From assembly GCA_002368155.1 (NCBI GenBank), contig AP018180.1, forward strand, positions 6,032,908 to 6,096,907: a stretch of DNA of 64,000 bases. The letters run 5' to 3'. Position numbers and translations under genes: made by a program. The DNA comes from Nostoc carneum NIES-2107 (GTDB lineage Bacteria; Cyanobacteriota; Cyanobacteriia; Cyanobacteriales; Nostocaceae). Positions 35,038-44,816 of this stretch are shown here, one piece after another (position 1 is the stretch's first letter; the number at the start of each line of letters is the position of its first letter). The notes beneath the pieces are model-generated. The model did not search any database and was not told the DNA's origin. It saw only the letters and a list, made by a program, of their open reading frames with translations.

Positions 35038-36194
35038 AGCTTGTTGGTATAATCGGTGGCGGGCAACTCGCCTGGATGATGGGAGATGCAGCAAAAAAGT
35101 TAGGTGTAGATTTGCTGGTGCAAACTCCAAGTAAAAGCGATCCCGCTGTAAGTATTGCTCAGGAAGCAGTGTTTGCCCCAGTTGATGACGCTGCTAGTAC
35201 AGTAGTGTTGGCGAAAAAGAGCGATGTCATCACCTTTGAAAACGAGTTTGTCAACCTGGATGCTTTATCTATCCTAGAAAACCAAGGTGTTTGTTTCCGT
35301 CCCCGATTAGCGGCTTTAGCTCCACTTTTAGATAAATATCATCAGCGCTGCTATTTACAAGAATTAGGCTTACCTGTTCCCAAGTTTTTCGCCCTTGATG
35401 AGAATTTGAACACCGTCGAGCTAGAAAATCTCCAATCTAAAATCGAACATCTGGGGTTTCCTGTAGTTGTCAAATCTCGTCGTCACGGGTATGACGGTCA
35501 GGGGACTTTTATAATTAAGGATTGGGCTAGTTTGCAGGAAAAGCTCACTACCAATCCATCACTATTTTTAGTAGAAGAATTTGTACCATTTGAGCGAGAG
35601 TTGGCAATTATCGCAGCTCGTTCTGTAGATGGTGAAGTCGTGACATACCCAGTTGTGGAAACCCAACAAGAACAACAGGTTTGTCGCCGAGTGATTGCAC
35701 CAGCCGAGATTACTTCCAATCAAGCAGCAGAAATAGAAGCGATCGCCCATACTTTATTAAATAGCCTAGAAGCAGTGGGAGTTTTTGGGATAGAACTATT
35801 TCTCACCCCAGATGGTAAAGTCTTAGTCAACGAAATTGCTCCTCGTACCCACAATTCTGGGCACTTTTCCCTAGATGCTTGTGAAACATCCCAATTTGAA
35901 CAACATCTGAGAGCAGTTTGTGGTTTGGCTTTGGGGAATACCGCCATCAAAACCCCTAGCGCTGTGATGGTAAACCTGCTAGGTTACGAAACTTCTCACA
36001 GCGACTACCAAAGCCAACGCCAGAAAATCGCAGAAATTCCCCAATCATACATTCATTGGTACGGCAAGACAGAATCCCGTCCTGGGCGTAAGCTAGGACA
36101 CGTCACCGTTTTGCTAGATAGTCAAAACCGCGACGATGCGATCGCGATCGCCCACACCATAGAGTCTATCTGGTATCCCAGTGAATTTTTCTAG
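35034..36194 (+). CDS. purK: N5-carboxyaminoimidazole ribonucleotide synthase
   Basis: ATP-grasp enzyme that makes N5-CAIR from AIR, bicarbonate and ATP, the step before PurE (3684-4205). The N-terminal nucleotide fold ('GIIGGGQLAWMMGDAAKKLG'), the ATP-grasp part ('FPVVVKSRRHGYDGQG', 'EEFVPFERELAI') and 'NEIAPRTHNSGHFS' with metal and AIR ligands are visible in order. Two starts, ATG 35028 and ATG 35034, are close; 35034 overlaps the upstream stop as ATGA and is preferred. A 6Sa RNA follows, a conserved cyanobacterial arrangement. Confidence 0.95.
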   Translation: MKLVGIIGGGQLAWMMGDAAKKLGVDLLVQTPSKSDPAVSIAQEAVFAPVDDAASTVVLAKKSDVITFENEFVNLDALSILENQGVCFRPRLAALAPLLDKYHQRCYLQELGLPVPKFFALDENLNTVELENLQSKIEHLGFPVVVKSRRHGYDGQGTFIIKDWASLQEKLTTNPSLFLVEEFVPFERELAIIAARSVDGEVVTYPVVETQQEQQVCRRVIAPAEITSNQAAEIEAIAHTLLNSLEAVGVFGIELFLTPDGKVLVNEIAPRTHNSGHFSLDACETSQFEQHLRAVCGLALGNTAIKTPSAVMVNLLGYETSHSDYQSQRQKIAEIPQSYIHWYGKTESRPGRKLGHVTVLLDSQNRDDAIAIAHTIESIWYPSEFF

Positions 36195-36233
36195 AAAATT
36201 TCTTTATTGAACACACAACAACTTTTTGAAAGC

Positions 36234-36239
36234 TATAAT
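36234..36239 (+). promoter_or_regulatory. -10 element of the 6Sa RNA gene
   Basis: TATAAT, 7 bp before the predicted 5' end of the RNA at about 36246. The -35 region is unclear (TTGAAC at 36207, 21-bp spacer). Confidence 0.55.
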
Positions 36240-36245
36240 GAGTTA

Positions 36246-36428
36246 GTTGCACTACGACGTTGGTGACTGCCATCAAGTTTTTTGATCTATGTCTTTAAAG
36301 AAAAGGGAATCAAAGAGTTCTCGTGGCAGTAGACCGGGCAAGTACCCGGAAACTTTAAACGAGCAATTTAGATACCCACCTGGTTTAACCAGGTCATAAA
36401 CTTAGGTAAAACGGCGTCGCGGTGAACT
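36246..36428 (+). ncRNA. ssaA: 6S RNA (cyanobacterial 6Sa RNA)
   Basis: 6S RNA mimics an open promoter and binds RNA polymerase holoenzyme. Support: position directly downstream of purK, as known in cyanobacteria; length about 183 nt, close to the 185 nt of Synechococcus 6Sa; a -10 box just upstream; and 5' (GTTGCACTACGACG) and 3' (CGTCGCGGTGAAC) ends that pair as a closing stem with a few bulges. A strong terminator lies just after. The central bubble is not verified here. The exact ends are inferred. Confidence 0.78.
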
Positions 36429-36437
36429 CAAAATTTT

Positions 36438-36473
36438 AAGCTCCCAAGTTGGTAAAACTTTGGGAGCTTTAAT
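36438..36473 (+). terminator. Terminator after 6Sa RNA
   Basis: AAGCTCCCAAGTT (36438-36450) pairs with AACTTTGGGAGCTT (36456-36469), one bulge, followed by TTAATT. Confidence 0.8.
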
Positions 36474-36474
36474 T

Positions 36475-36650
36475 ATGTTTGTCATTTGTCATTTGTCATT
36501 TGTCATTTGTCATTTGGTAATGGGTAATTGGTAATTGGTAATTGGTAATTGGTAATTGGTGTTTGTTATTTTTCCCCCTGCTCCCTGCTCCTTGCCCCCC
36601 TGCTTTTTCCCAATGCCCAATGCCCAATGCCCCATGCCCTATGCCCAAAT
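36475..36650. repeat. STRR tracts (TCATTTG, TAATTGG, CCCAATG units)
   Basis: Several heptamer repeats in a row between 6Sa RNA and the first M16 gene. The rest of this gap up to 36755 shows nothing else. Confidence 0.8.
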
Positions 36651-36755
36651 TTTATTTTGATTTAAACCAATTTTGTATAAATTGATTCGGAATTAAGTAG
36701 GCTTGAGAGTTAATATGGCTTGATTGCGTTAAATTGTGGTTAAAGCTACAAAAAA

Positions 36756-38024
36756 TTGTCACAACAACAATTAATCAATACCGTGTTCCCAGCCTCGGTT
36801 TTCCATCTAGACAATGGTTTAACGTTTATTCATCAAGAAATACCGACTACCCCTGTAGTTGTAGCTGATGTGTGGGTGCGTGCTGGAGCAACCTTAGAAC
36901 CAGAACCCTGGTTTGGCATGGCTCACTTTTTGGAACACATGATTTTTAAAGGTACAGCGAGTCTACCGCCTGGGGTCTTTGATTATAACATCGAAAATAA
37001 AGGTGGAGTGAGTAATGCAGCTACAAGCTACGATTATGCTCATTATTCCTTAACAACAGCTGCCCCTTACTTGCACGAAACTCTACCGCATTTGAGTGAG
37101 TTATTGCTGAATGCAGCAATTCCAGATCATGAATTTATCCGCGAACGGGATGTAGTTTTAGAGGAAATTCGCTCTTATCACGATGATCCAGATTGGTTGG
37201 GATTTCAAGCCCTAATTCAGACTGTTTACCACAAGCACCCTTACGGACGTTCAGTGCTAGGTACAGAAAAACAACTGATGCAGCAGTCACCAGAAGCAAT
37301 GCGCTGTTTTCACCGTGCTCATTACCAACCAGAAAATATGACGGTGGTAATTGTAGGTGGGATGAATCAACAATCAGCTTTAGATTTAGTTAATTGCTCT
37401 TTTGGTAATTTTGCTCAACGTTCTGATTGTCCTCTAGTAGAAAAAAGTCAAAACCCAATCATTGAGGGAATTAAGCGTCAAGAATTGACTTTACCCAGGC
37501 TAGAACAGGCGCGGTTGATGATGGCGTGGCTGGCTCCTGGGGTGGAACAACTCCGCACAGCTTATGGTTTAGATTTGCTGTCCGTTTTGCTCGCAGAAGG
37601 AAGAACTTCACGATTAGTCCGTGATTTGCGAGAAGAACTACAATTAGTACAAGGGATCTGTAGTAATTTTTCCCTGCAACGGGAATCCAGTTTATTTACA
37701 ATTACTGCTTGGTTAGAACCAGAGCATTTGGAGAAAGTTGAGTTTTTGATTCGCGCGCACTTGGAAGATTTGCAAAATCAGCCCATCAGCCAGCATGAGT
37801 TAGACCGCACACGCAGGCTGCTGTGTAATGAGTATGCGTTTTCCACAGAAACGCCTAATCAACTGACTGGCCTTTACGGATACTACAATACGATCGCCCG
37901 AGCTGAATTAGCAGTTACCTATCCTCAACAAGTTTTGTCTTTTGATGCCCAAGAACTGCAACAATTAGCTAAACAGTATCTTTCACCGCACAATTACGCT
38001 GTTACTATTCTTAAACCCTGTTAG
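36756..38024 (+). CDS. M16-family zinc peptidase (active subunit)
   Basis: A 422-residue insulinase/processing-peptidase relative with the inverted zinc motif HxxEH in 'MAHFLEHMIFKG' and the downstream Glu ('EEIRSYHDDPDW' region). It is probably cytosolic, acting on peptides. The start is TTG 36756; no upstream ATG fits the frame. The next gene in the same direction, 38672-39970, is a related M16 protein that has lost the motif, so the two likely form a two-subunit peptidase as for other bacterial M16B pairs. Confidence 0.88.
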   Translation: MSQQQLINTVFPASVFHLDNGLTFIHQEIPTTPVVVADVWVRAGATLEPEPWFGMAHFLEHMIFKGTASLPPGVFDYNIENKGGVSNAATSYDYAHYSLTTAAPYLHETLPHLSELLLNAAIPDHEFIRERDVVLEEIRSYHDDPDWLGFQALIQTVYHKHPYGRSVLGTEKQLMQQSPEAMRCFHRAHYQPENMTVVIVGGMNQQSALDLVNCSFGNFAQRSDCPLVEKSQNPIIEGIKRQELTLPRLEQARLMMAWLAPGVEQLRTAYGLDLLSVLLAEGRTSRLVRDLREELQLVQGICSNFSLQRESSLFTITAWLEPEHLEKVEFLIRAHLEDLQNQPISQHELDRTRRLLCNEYAFSTETPNQLTGLYGYYNTIARAELAVTYPQQVLSFDAQELQQLAKQYLSPHNYAVTILKPC

Positions 38025-38671
38025 TCATTTAGTCATTCACTAAGGACTGTTGACCGTGGCAATTTTAGATTTTGGATTTTCGATTTTAAATTTAAAATTA
38101 TTTCGGTTAACACTAGTACCACAAGGCGCAAGTCAACAGTCAAAATTGATGCAGCGTAAGCGTTTCGTTGATTTGAGATGTTTGTTTCTCTTACAAAGTT
38201 TGGCGGGACGGAAACCGACACCGCCAACGCCAGTTGCTTTAAGCCGGGAAAGCCCTTCGGGTTTCGGCAGTCCACTCGGCGGCATAGCCGCACGTGTGGC
38301 TGCACTCACCGCCCAACACACTGGCTCAACTTTGCGCTATTTCCGCCGTATTGTACTAGGCATTTCGTGCAACTGTGAGAGGGACTTGCAAATAAAACAA
38401 TATCCTATAGCTGTGTAAGCAGAAAAAGAATAGAATCGTTACCTTAACTTTTAAAACTAGATAATTTCATTTCTGGAAGTCCCCGCAGGACAATAAAACA
38501 AATCCAAAATCTTATATTTAAAATCCTTGAGCCACATAATCTTGTGGTTGGGGTCAATTCCAAGTTTGAAATCCCCAATTCTAAATCACGCCACTTGCTA
38601 CAACGGAGGGAACCTCCGCAACGCAGTGGCTCCCAAATCCAAAATCGATTGATTGCTTCTTTCCCTGACTA
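38025..38671. other. Repeat-rich gap between the two M16 genes
   Basis: A 647-bp stretch with a GC-richer repeat at about 38200-38330 (reading ...CCAGTTGCTTTAAGCCGGG... and GGGTTTCGGCAGTCC) and a dispersed hairpin repeat at 38588-38635. Open frames here are formed by the repeats and are not accepted as genes. Confidence 0.55.
38588..38635. repeat. Dispersed GCAACGCAGT(A/G)GCTCC hairpin repeat, copy 2
   Basis: Reads CCACTTGCTACAACGGAGGG, then AACCTCCGCAACGCAGTGGCTCC; related to 12785-12842. GGAGG/CCTCC and CCACT/AGTGG arms give a hairpin. Confidence 0.65.
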
Positions 38672-39970
38672 ATGACTCAAACTGTGAACTCATCCTTATC
38701 TCATTCTCCGATCCACCGTACTGTATTAAGCAATGGCATTGTCGTATTAGTGGCAGAAAATCCCGCAGCAGATATTATTGCGGCGCGAATTTTTGTCCGT
38801 GCGGGAAGTTGTGCTGAAGACCGGGAGCAAGCAGGTCTGGCGCATTTACTCTCAGCAGTGATGACCAAAGGATGCGATGGACTGTCTAGCTTGCAGATTG
38901 CGGAAAAAGTCGAATCAGTAGGTGCAAGTTTAAGTACAGATACCGCCACTGATTATTTTTTGCTGTCCCTAAAGACTGTGACATCAGATTTTAGGGAGAT
39001 ATTAACATTGGCAGGGCTGATTTTGCGATCGCCTACCTTTCCCGAAACGCAAGTGGAACTCGAACGGCGTTTAGCACTGCAAGATATTCGCTCCCAAAAA
39101 GAGCAGCCGTTTACCATCGCCTTTGACCAACTACGTCAAACAATGTATCAAAATCATCCCTATGCTATGTCAGTATTAGGCGATGAAACAACTATGAGTC
39201 GCTTAACTCGCGATGATTTAGCTAATTATCACAAGACTTATTTTCGTCCAGATCGGGTAGTAATTAGTATTGCTGGCAGAATCACACCAGAGGAAGCTGT
39301 CAATCTAGTAGAAGAAGTTTTTAGTGATTGGCAACCTCCAGCAGAAACTCAGCCAGTATTAAATTTACCCGAAATTCAGGTGCAACCCCAGCGCCAACTT
39401 CACCCCCTCCAAACCCAGCAATCAATTGTCATGCTGGGTTATTTAGGGCCAGCCGTGAGTTCTGCTGACTACGCCGCCTTGAAGTTACTATCTACCTATT
39501 TAGGAAATGGACTTTCTAGCCGCTTATTTGTGGAATTGCGCGAAAAGCAGGGTTTAGCTTACGAAGTCTCAGCATTTTATCCTACAAGGCTGTTTCCCGC
39601 TTCCTTTGTGGTTTATATGGGTACAGCACCAGACAATACTACTGTTGCACTGCAAGGGTTAAAGAAAGAAGTAGATTTGCTTTGTACTACTGAAGTAGCT
39701 GCTGATGCACTCCAAGCTGCTAAAAACAAGATATTGGGACAATACGCCCTTGGTAAACAAACTAATGGGCAAATTGCTCAGATATATGGCTGGTATGAAG
39801 TTTTAGGCTTAGGAATTGAATTTGACCGTAAATTTCAGGAGTTAATTGCATCGGTAAATGTTGCAGATAGCATGGCTGCAGCTTGTCGATATTTACAGGA
39901 ACCTTACTTGTCTTTAGTTGGGCCAGAGGAAGCAATTAATAATGCTTTTAGCTCAGGAACTTCTAAATAG
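38672..39970 (+). CDS. M16-family peptidase-like protein without zinc motif
   Basis: A 432-residue M16 homologue in which the HxxEH site is degenerate: at the expected place it reads 'LAHLLSAVMTKG'. It therefore cannot bind the catalytic zinc in the usual way and is probably the non-catalytic subunit of the peptidase at 36756-38024. The C-terminal half keeps 'GNGLSSRLFVELREKQGLAYEVSAFY', the substrate-binding R/Y motif of the family. ATG start at 38672. Confidence 0.88.
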   Translation: MTQTVNSSLSHSPIHRTVLSNGIVVLVAENPAADIIAARIFVRAGSCAEDREQAGLAHLLSAVMTKGCDGLSSLQIAEKVESVGASLSTDTATDYFLLSLKTVTSDFREILTLAGLILRSPTFPETQVELERRLALQDIRSQKEQPFTIAFDQLRQTMYQNHPYAMSVLGDETTMSRLTRDDLANYHKTYFRPDRVVISIAGRITPEEAVNLVEEVFSDWQPPAETQPVLNLPEIQVQPQRQLHPLQTQQSIVMLGYLGPAVSSADYAALKLLSTYLGNGLSSRLFVELREKQGLAYEVSAFYPTRLFPASFVVYMGTAPDNTTVALQGLKKEVDLLCTTEVAADALQAAKNKILGQYALGKQTNGQIAQIYGWYEVLGLGIEFDRKFQELIASVNVADSMAAACRYLQEPYLSLVGPEEAINNAFSSGTSK

Positions 39971-40048
39971 AAAATATCCTATTGTTGTGCAAGCAGAGGA
40001 AACAGTCTCAAGGAGAAAATTTCACCGCCATCCATGAAAGTTGGTACG

Positions 40049-40085
40049 AATGCGTTACGCTATCGCTAACGCATCCTACGTGAAT
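40049..40085. repeat. Dispersed repeat with GCGTTACGCTATCGCTAACGC core
   Basis: Core plus CATCCTACGTGAA; the same string occurs at 59281-59315, and the core also at 27849, 50601 and 59842 (reverse). Confidence 0.8.
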
Positions 40086-40265
40086 TACGTGAACTAATCT
40101 TCTAAGGTACAAATTACTAATTCCACAATTTGGCTGCTGACTGTTCAAATCGACGTAGTACGATTGTTCAAGTGAAGGGTAAGCCTTGCGTGACGAGAAG
40201 CGATCGCTCGCCAATAGGCACCCTAAAATGAGAGCAAAAGAAGATTATTCAAACAAGCACACTCC

Positions 40266-42701
40266 ATGCGTATCTCTTTAAGCTGGCTGCGGGAACTAGT
40301 AGAAATAAAACTTAGCCCGGAAGAATTAGCCGAAACCCTCACAATGGCTGGGTTTGAAGTAGAAGATATTGAAGACCGCCGCACTTGGGCCAATGGCGTT
40401 GTTGTGGGGAGAGTGCTTGAGCGTCAACCCCACCCCAACGCTGATAAATTAAGTGTTTGTCAAGTAGATATTGGCGCAGCTGAGACTTTAAATATTGTCT
40501 GTGGTGCTGCAAATGTCCGGGCAGGTATTTATGTGCCAGTTGCTACTATAGGTACTTATTTACCAAATATCGATTTAAAAATTAAGCCTGCAAAACTGCG
40601 TGGTGTTCCTTCTCAAGGAATGATCTGTTCTTTAAAAGAACTAGGCTTACCCACCGATGTTGATGGTATTCATATTTTTCCCCAAGAAAATCTCTCCTTG
40701 GGTAGCGATGTGCGTCCTTTGCTGGGTTTAGAAGATGTCATTTTAGATGTCACCGCCACAGCCAACCGCGCTGATGCCTTGAGTATGGTAGGTATAGCTA
40801 GGGAAGTTGCGGCTTTAACAGGTGGTAAACTCAGCATTCCGCAACCAGGGGAAGTTTCCATTAGCCAAAGCGGGGGAAATTTAGCTGTCAGTGTTTCCGA
40901 AACTCAAGCTTGTCCCGCTTATATTGGCACAGTTATTGAACAGGTAAAAATAGCGCCTTCTCCTGGGTGGTTGCAACAACGCCTACAGGCTGCTGGCGTG
41001 CGACCAATCAATAATGTTGTGGATATTACCAACTATGTGTTGTTGGAATGGGGACAACCGTTACACGCATTTGACAGAGAACGCCTGAAATCTGTAGCCG
41101 GAAGCGATAATGTGACGATTGGCGTGCGCTTCGCCAGTGCAGGAGAATCCTTCAAAACCTTAGATGGACAAACCCGTACCCTCTCAGCCCAGAACTTATT
41201 AATCACCGCCAACAACAAACCAGTGGCGATCGCAGGGGTTATGGGTGGAGAAGAAACGGAAGTCCATGAAGGTACGCAAAGCCTGGTATTAGAAGCCGCA
41301 TTATTTGATTCCGTAGCTATTCGCCGTTCTTCTCGTGGTGTTGGTTTAAGAAGTGAATCTTCTGGCAGATATGAACGGGGCGTGAACCGCGCTGAATTAG
41401 AAGTAGCCTGTCGTCGTGCTTTGTCGCTGCTAACAGAATTAGCTGATGGCGTAATTACCCAACAAGAAATCGCCGATACTCGCCCCGACCCCTCAACCTG
41501 GACGCGTTCCATTGCGTTGCGCTTAGACAGAGTTAATCAAGTACTAGGGCCAATTGACTTAGGCGAAGAAACAGGAGAACTGGAAGAAAAGGACGTTGAG
41601 CGGATTTTAACTGCACTTGGTTGTGAACTTACCCCTGCAGGCGATCGCTCGTGGAAAGTATCTGTACCACCCTACCGTTACCGCGACTTAGAACGGGAAA
41701 TTGACTTAATTGAAGAAATCGCCCGGCTTTACGGCTATGACAACTTTTGTGATACCTTACCCCACAAAGCAGAAGCTGGTTATTTGCCTTTAGATCAAGA
41801 ACTCATCCGCAAATTACGCGCTTTGTTCCGCGCTGCGGGACTGACAGAATTAATTCAATATTCTCTAGTCAAACCAGGGGAAAACCGACAAATAGTCCTG
41901 TCCAACCCCTTATTTGTGGAATATTCCGCACTGCGAACCGATTTAATCTCTGGCTTGATTGACGCTTTCCAATACAACCTCGAACAAGGAAACGGTTCAC
42001 TGAACGGCTTTGAAATTGGGCGAATTTTCTCACGCGAAGAAGACGGATTACAAGAAAACGAAGCGCTCGCTGGGATTATGGGAGGCGATCGCACTCTCAG
42101 CCAATGGACAAACAGCGGTCGCGAACAACCCATGACTTGGTATGAAGCCAAAGGCATTCTCGACAGCGTATTTGGCCAGCTGGGTTTACAAGTAGAATAT
42201 CAGCCCGATTGCCGCGATCCACGCCTACACCCAGGACGCACAGCTTCTCTCTGGATTAGAGGTAACAGCCTGGGCATTTTTGGTCAACTCCATCCCCAAC
42301 TGCGGCGAGAAAAAGGTTTACCAGATTCCGTCTACGCATTTCAACTAGATACAGATGTGCTGTTGGATGCCCTGGATCAAGATGAAATTCTCACCCCAGT
42401 ATTCAAATCCTATTCCACCTACCCAGCCAGCGATCGCGATATCGCCTTCTTCGCCCCTGTGAAAGTCACAGTCGCCGAAATCGAAAAAGCGATTAACAAA
42501 GCAGGTAAAGAACTACTAGAGTCCGTGGAATTATTCGATGAATATCGCGGTGAAAACGTCCCCACCGGACAGCGTAGTTTAGCCTTCCGCCTAATTTACC
42601 GTGCCAGCGATCGCACCCTCACCGATGCCGAAGTCGAACCAGTACACAACAAAGTGCGTGAAGCTTTGGTAGAGAAATTTGGCGTGAATTTGAGGAGTTA
42701 G
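40266..42701 (+). CDS. pheT: Phenylalanine-tRNA ligase beta subunit
   Basis: Non-catalytic and editing subunit of PheRS, 811 residues, the usual bacterial length. Domains in order: tRNA-binding OB fold ('[24 protein letters not shown]', about 48-70, extending to about 150), B3/B4 editing domain (about 215-390, '[14 protein letters not shown]'), B5 domain (about 405-500), tRNA-synthetase-like core (about 500-700), and the C-terminal ferredoxin-fold anticodon-binding domain ('[13 protein letters not shown]', last 95 residues). pheS is not in the window. It works with PheS in translation. Confidence 0.97.
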   Translation: MRISLSWLRELVEIKLSPEELAETLTMAGFEVEDIEDRRTWANGVVVGRVLERQPHPNADKLSVCQVDIGAAETLNIVCGAANVRAGIYVPVATIGTYLPNIDLKIKPAKLRGVPSQGMICSLKELGLPTDVDGIHIFPQENLSLGSDVRPLLGLEDVILDVTATANRADALSMVGIAREVAALTGGKLSIPQPGEVSISQSGGNLAVSVSETQACPAYIGTVIEQVKIAPSPGWLQQRLQAAGVRPINNVVDITNYVLLEWGQPLHAFDRERLKSVAGSDNVTIGVRFASAGESFKTLDGQTRTLSAQNLLITANNKPVAIAGVMGGEETEVHEGTQSLVLEAALFDSVAIRRSSRGVGLRSESSGRYERGVNRAELEVACRRALSLLTELADGVITQQEIADTRPDPSTWTRSIALRLDRVNQVLGPIDLGEETGELEEKDVERILTALGCELTPAGDRSWKVSVPPYRYRDLEREIDLIEEIARLYGYDNFCDTLPHKAEAGYLPLDQELIRKLRALFRAAGLTELIQYSLVKPGENRQIVLSNPLFVEYSALRTDLISGLIDAFQYNLEQGNGSLNGFEIGRIFSREEDGLQENEALAGIMGGDRTLSQWTNSGREQPMTWYEAKGILDSVFGQLGLQVEYQPDCRDPRLHPGRTASLWIRGNSLGIFGQLHPQLRREKGLPDSVYAFQLDTDVLLDALDQDEILTPVFKSYSTYPASDRDIAFFAPVKVTVAEIEKAINKAGKELLESVELFDEYRGENVPTGQRSLAFRLIYRASDRTLTDAEVEPVHNKVREALVEKFGVNLRS

Positions 42702-42780
42702 GGATTGGGGATTGGGGATTGGGGACTGGGGACTGGGGACTGGGGACTGGGGACTGGGGACTGGGAAAAAGCAGGGGAGC
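42702..42780. repeat. STRR: GGGGATT/GGGGACT heptamers
   Basis: Eight or more tandem heptamers immediately after the pheT stop, followed by ACCCATT units. Confidence 0.85.
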
Positions 42781-42867
42781 AGGGAGCAGGGGGGAAACTA
42801 ACAAACACCTATTACCAATTACCCATTACCCATTACCAAATAACAAATAACAAAGGACAAATACCAA

Positions 42868-43137
42868 ATGCCCAAATATGTATTGTGGGGAAGCTACTGC
42901 GAGGATGTTTTAGAAAAACGCGCCCCTTATCGTCAAGCCCATTTAGATGGGTTAGCTAAACAAAAAGAATCTGGTGTGCTGATTACAATCGGCCCTACCA
43001 AAGATGTCACCAAAGTTTTTGGTATTTATGAAGCTGACGACGAAGCCACCGTACGCCAGTTGATTGAAAATGACCCCTACTGGCAAAACGGTATTTGGAC
43101 AGAATACTCAGTCCAAGAGTGGATACAGGCGATTTGA
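42868..43137 (+). CDS. YciI-like protein
   Basis: An 89-residue member of the YciI family (ferredoxin-like dimeric alpha-beta barrel). It has 'YCEDVLEKRAPYRQAHLDGL', with the conserved His-Asp near the possible active site, and 'GPTKDVTKVFGIYEADDEATVRQLIENDPY'-type features (family pattern D-x-P). The enzymatic role of such single-domain YciI proteins is unclear. ATG start. It is bordered by STRR tracts on both sides. Confidence 0.85.
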   Translation: MPKYVLWGSYCEDVLEKRAPYRQAHLDGLAKQKESGVLITIGPTKDVTKVFGIYEADDEATVRQLIENDPYWQNGIWTEYSVQEWIQAI

Positions 43138-43320
43138 TTGGGGATTAGGGATTGGGGATTGGGGACTGGGGATTGGGGACTGGGGATTAGGGATTGGGGA
43201 CTAGGAAAAAGCAGGGGGCAGGGAGCAGGGGGAAAAATAACAAACACCAATTACCGATTACCCATTACCGATTACCCATTACCAAACACCCAATGCCCAA
43301 TGCCCCATGCCCCATGCCCA
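43137..43320. repeat. STRR tracts after the YciI-like gene
   Basis: GGGGATT/GGGGACT heptamers (about 43139-43200), then CCGATTA/CCCATTA units and CCCAATG/CCCCATG units. The rest of the gap to 43480 shows no gene. Confidence 0.8.
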
Positions 43321-43480
43321 ATTTCTAGCTTTTTACAGATGCGATCGCCTGCTTGTATATGGGATGATCGGTATTCACGCCATAACGAATCGTGGTTGTT
43401 GTCTAGAATAAAAATAAAGTCAGTAAATACAACAACTTCGGTTGTGTGAGCATTTTTGGACTTTTTGAGAAAATACCACT

Positions 43481-43891
43481 ATGAATCTCAACTTAAAACG
43501 CACATTTCTACCCGGCTTGATGGCTGCAACTTTAGCCGGCGGTACCTTAATCCCTGCTAAACCGGCTTCTGCTGATATGTTACGCGATATCGGTATTGGT
43601 GCAGGTGCAGGTGTAGTCACTGGTGCTGTCAGAGGAAATGGTGCCGTCATCAATAATGCCATCAAAGGTGCTGCGGCTGGTGCTGCGGTGAATGCTGTCC
43701 ACGGTACAAGAAGGCAACCACGTAACCGCAGAGTTGGTAACTTAGGTCAAGACGTGGGAGTTGGCGCAGCAGCTAGTACAGTTACAGGTATCATTCTGCA
43801 TGGCACCAAAAATCCTGGTGGTGATGCGATCGATGGTGCAGCTGCGGGTGCAGCAATCAACGTTCTCACCAATGGACGTAGAAATAGATAA
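43481..43891 (+). CDS. Secreted glycine-zipper protein
   Basis: A 136-residue exported protein with a signal peptide ('LMAATLAGGTLIPAKPASA', cleaved near residue 32). Two glycine-zipper segments follow: 'GIGAGAGVVTGAVRGNG...GAAAGAAVNAV' and 'GVGAAASTVTGIILHG...GAAAGAAINVL', separated by a basic linker 'RRQPRNRR'. Such GxxxG-rich segments insert into or associate with membranes (the 17-kDa surface antigen type). The function is unknown; an outer-membrane location is likely. Confidence 0.75.
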   Translation: MNLNLKRTFLPGLMAATLAGGTLIPAKPASADMLRDIGIGAGAGVVTGAVRGNGAVINNAIKGAAAGAAVNAVHGTRRQPRNRRVGNLGQDVGVGAAASTVTGIILHGTKNPGGDAIDGAAAGAAINVLTNGRRNR

Positions 43892-43907
43892 TCCACAATC
43901 CATAATT

Positions 43908-43946
43908 AATCCATAATTTGTAGTTAAACAATTACGAATTATGGAT
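43908..43946 (+). terminator. Possible hairpin terminator after the glycine-zipper gene
   Basis: AATCCATAATT (43908-43918) can pair with AATTATGGAT (43937-43946). No T-run follows, so termination is uncertain. Confidence 0.35.
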
Positions 43947-44078
43947 GATGGATTCAGGGAATTCCCAATCACAAATCTCTCAGATTTTCTTGTAGGATAA
44001 GGATTTTGAGTTTCCAGAATCCATACATTTTGCCCATTTCGCTCTCTAATAGGCATAACTTAACTTTTGATTATGCCT

Positions 44079-44113
44079 GAAAAAAATATTCCCTAGCCAA
44101 GCTAGGGAATATT
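44079..44113 (-). terminator. Terminator of the small minus-strand gene at 44167-44361
   Basis: AATATTCCCTAGC and GCTAGGGAATATT form perfect 13-bp arms with a 3-nt loop (44085-44113), followed on the minus strand by a run of T. Confidence 0.88.
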
Positions 44114-44166
44114 AATAAAAAACATTAAAAGCCTAAAACAATTATTCCGAGTTTGAAATTCGCTGA

Positions 44167-44361
44167 TTATTGGCCTTTTAAAGCTTTTCTAAAGTTGCGG
44201 CGATAAGATGAATTTGTCGCAAATAAAGCAGGCCACAACAAAGATAAACCCACACGATTGGTCAAACTAGGTCTAAAGTTAGTGCGCTCAAACCCCTTCC
44301 AGAATTTCCAAGCGCCATATACATAACCTGCAATTAGCCCAAAAATAATTAACTTAACCAT
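44167..44361 (-). CDS. Small conserved membrane protein (about 64 aa)
   Basis: A small protein with one N-terminal hydrophobic segment ('VKLIIFGLIAGYVYGAWKFW') and a basic C terminus ('SYRRNFRKALKGQ'). The preferred start is ATG 44361 (MVKLII); a longer frame from 44379 adds six residues. I know it only as a type of small cyanobacterial protein without function. A strong terminator supports it as a real gene. Confidence 0.65.
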   Translation of the reverse strand: MVKLIIFGLIAGYVYGAWKFWKGFERTNFRPSLTNRVGLSLLWPALFATNSSYRRNFRKALKGQ

Positions 44362-44379
44362 TATTATTACTCCCAGCAC

Positions 44380-44816
44380 ATCTGACAGAATTTGAGTTAA
44401 TGATTTCTACACTATTTAAATAAGTGTTAACGAAAATCGCCAAGGAAAAACTATAATCTTAAGTTTTTGCTAGCTGTTTGCTGAACGATACTTCCATTAT
44501 TCCAGTTTAGAGTAGCCTCTTGCAGAGTTGCTAGTACTGTGGCGTAAAATTCAAAATCCATAGGCTGTAGGCTTCTCATTGATTTTCAGGCAAAACCACA
44601 ACAGATAATTTATTTACTTGCCAGCTTAACTATAGGAATCATATTTGATTTGTGCGAAGCTATGTATACCTTGATTCTTGCTTCTCTGTTTTCTTCTTTC
44701 ACAGTTCTTGATAGGCATCAAGTCAGATAACAGTTAACAACCATCTTTGATGCTCAAATTAAAAAATTCTCTAAAATTAGATAAATCAGAAATGTTCATA
44801 ATTATTTATAAAGCCT
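44380..44816. other. Gene-free region upstream of the signalling operon
   Basis: A 437-bp AT-rich gap; no gene, repeat or clear promoter seen. Confidence 0.4.

Noticed and set aside
38050-38418. Open frames of 60-120 codons between the M16 genes
   Set aside because: They overlap each other on both strands and follow repeat sequences; no protein family resemblance.
42705-43449. Frames reading [15 protein letters not shown]-like repeats
   Set aside because: They are translations of STRR heptamers, not genes.
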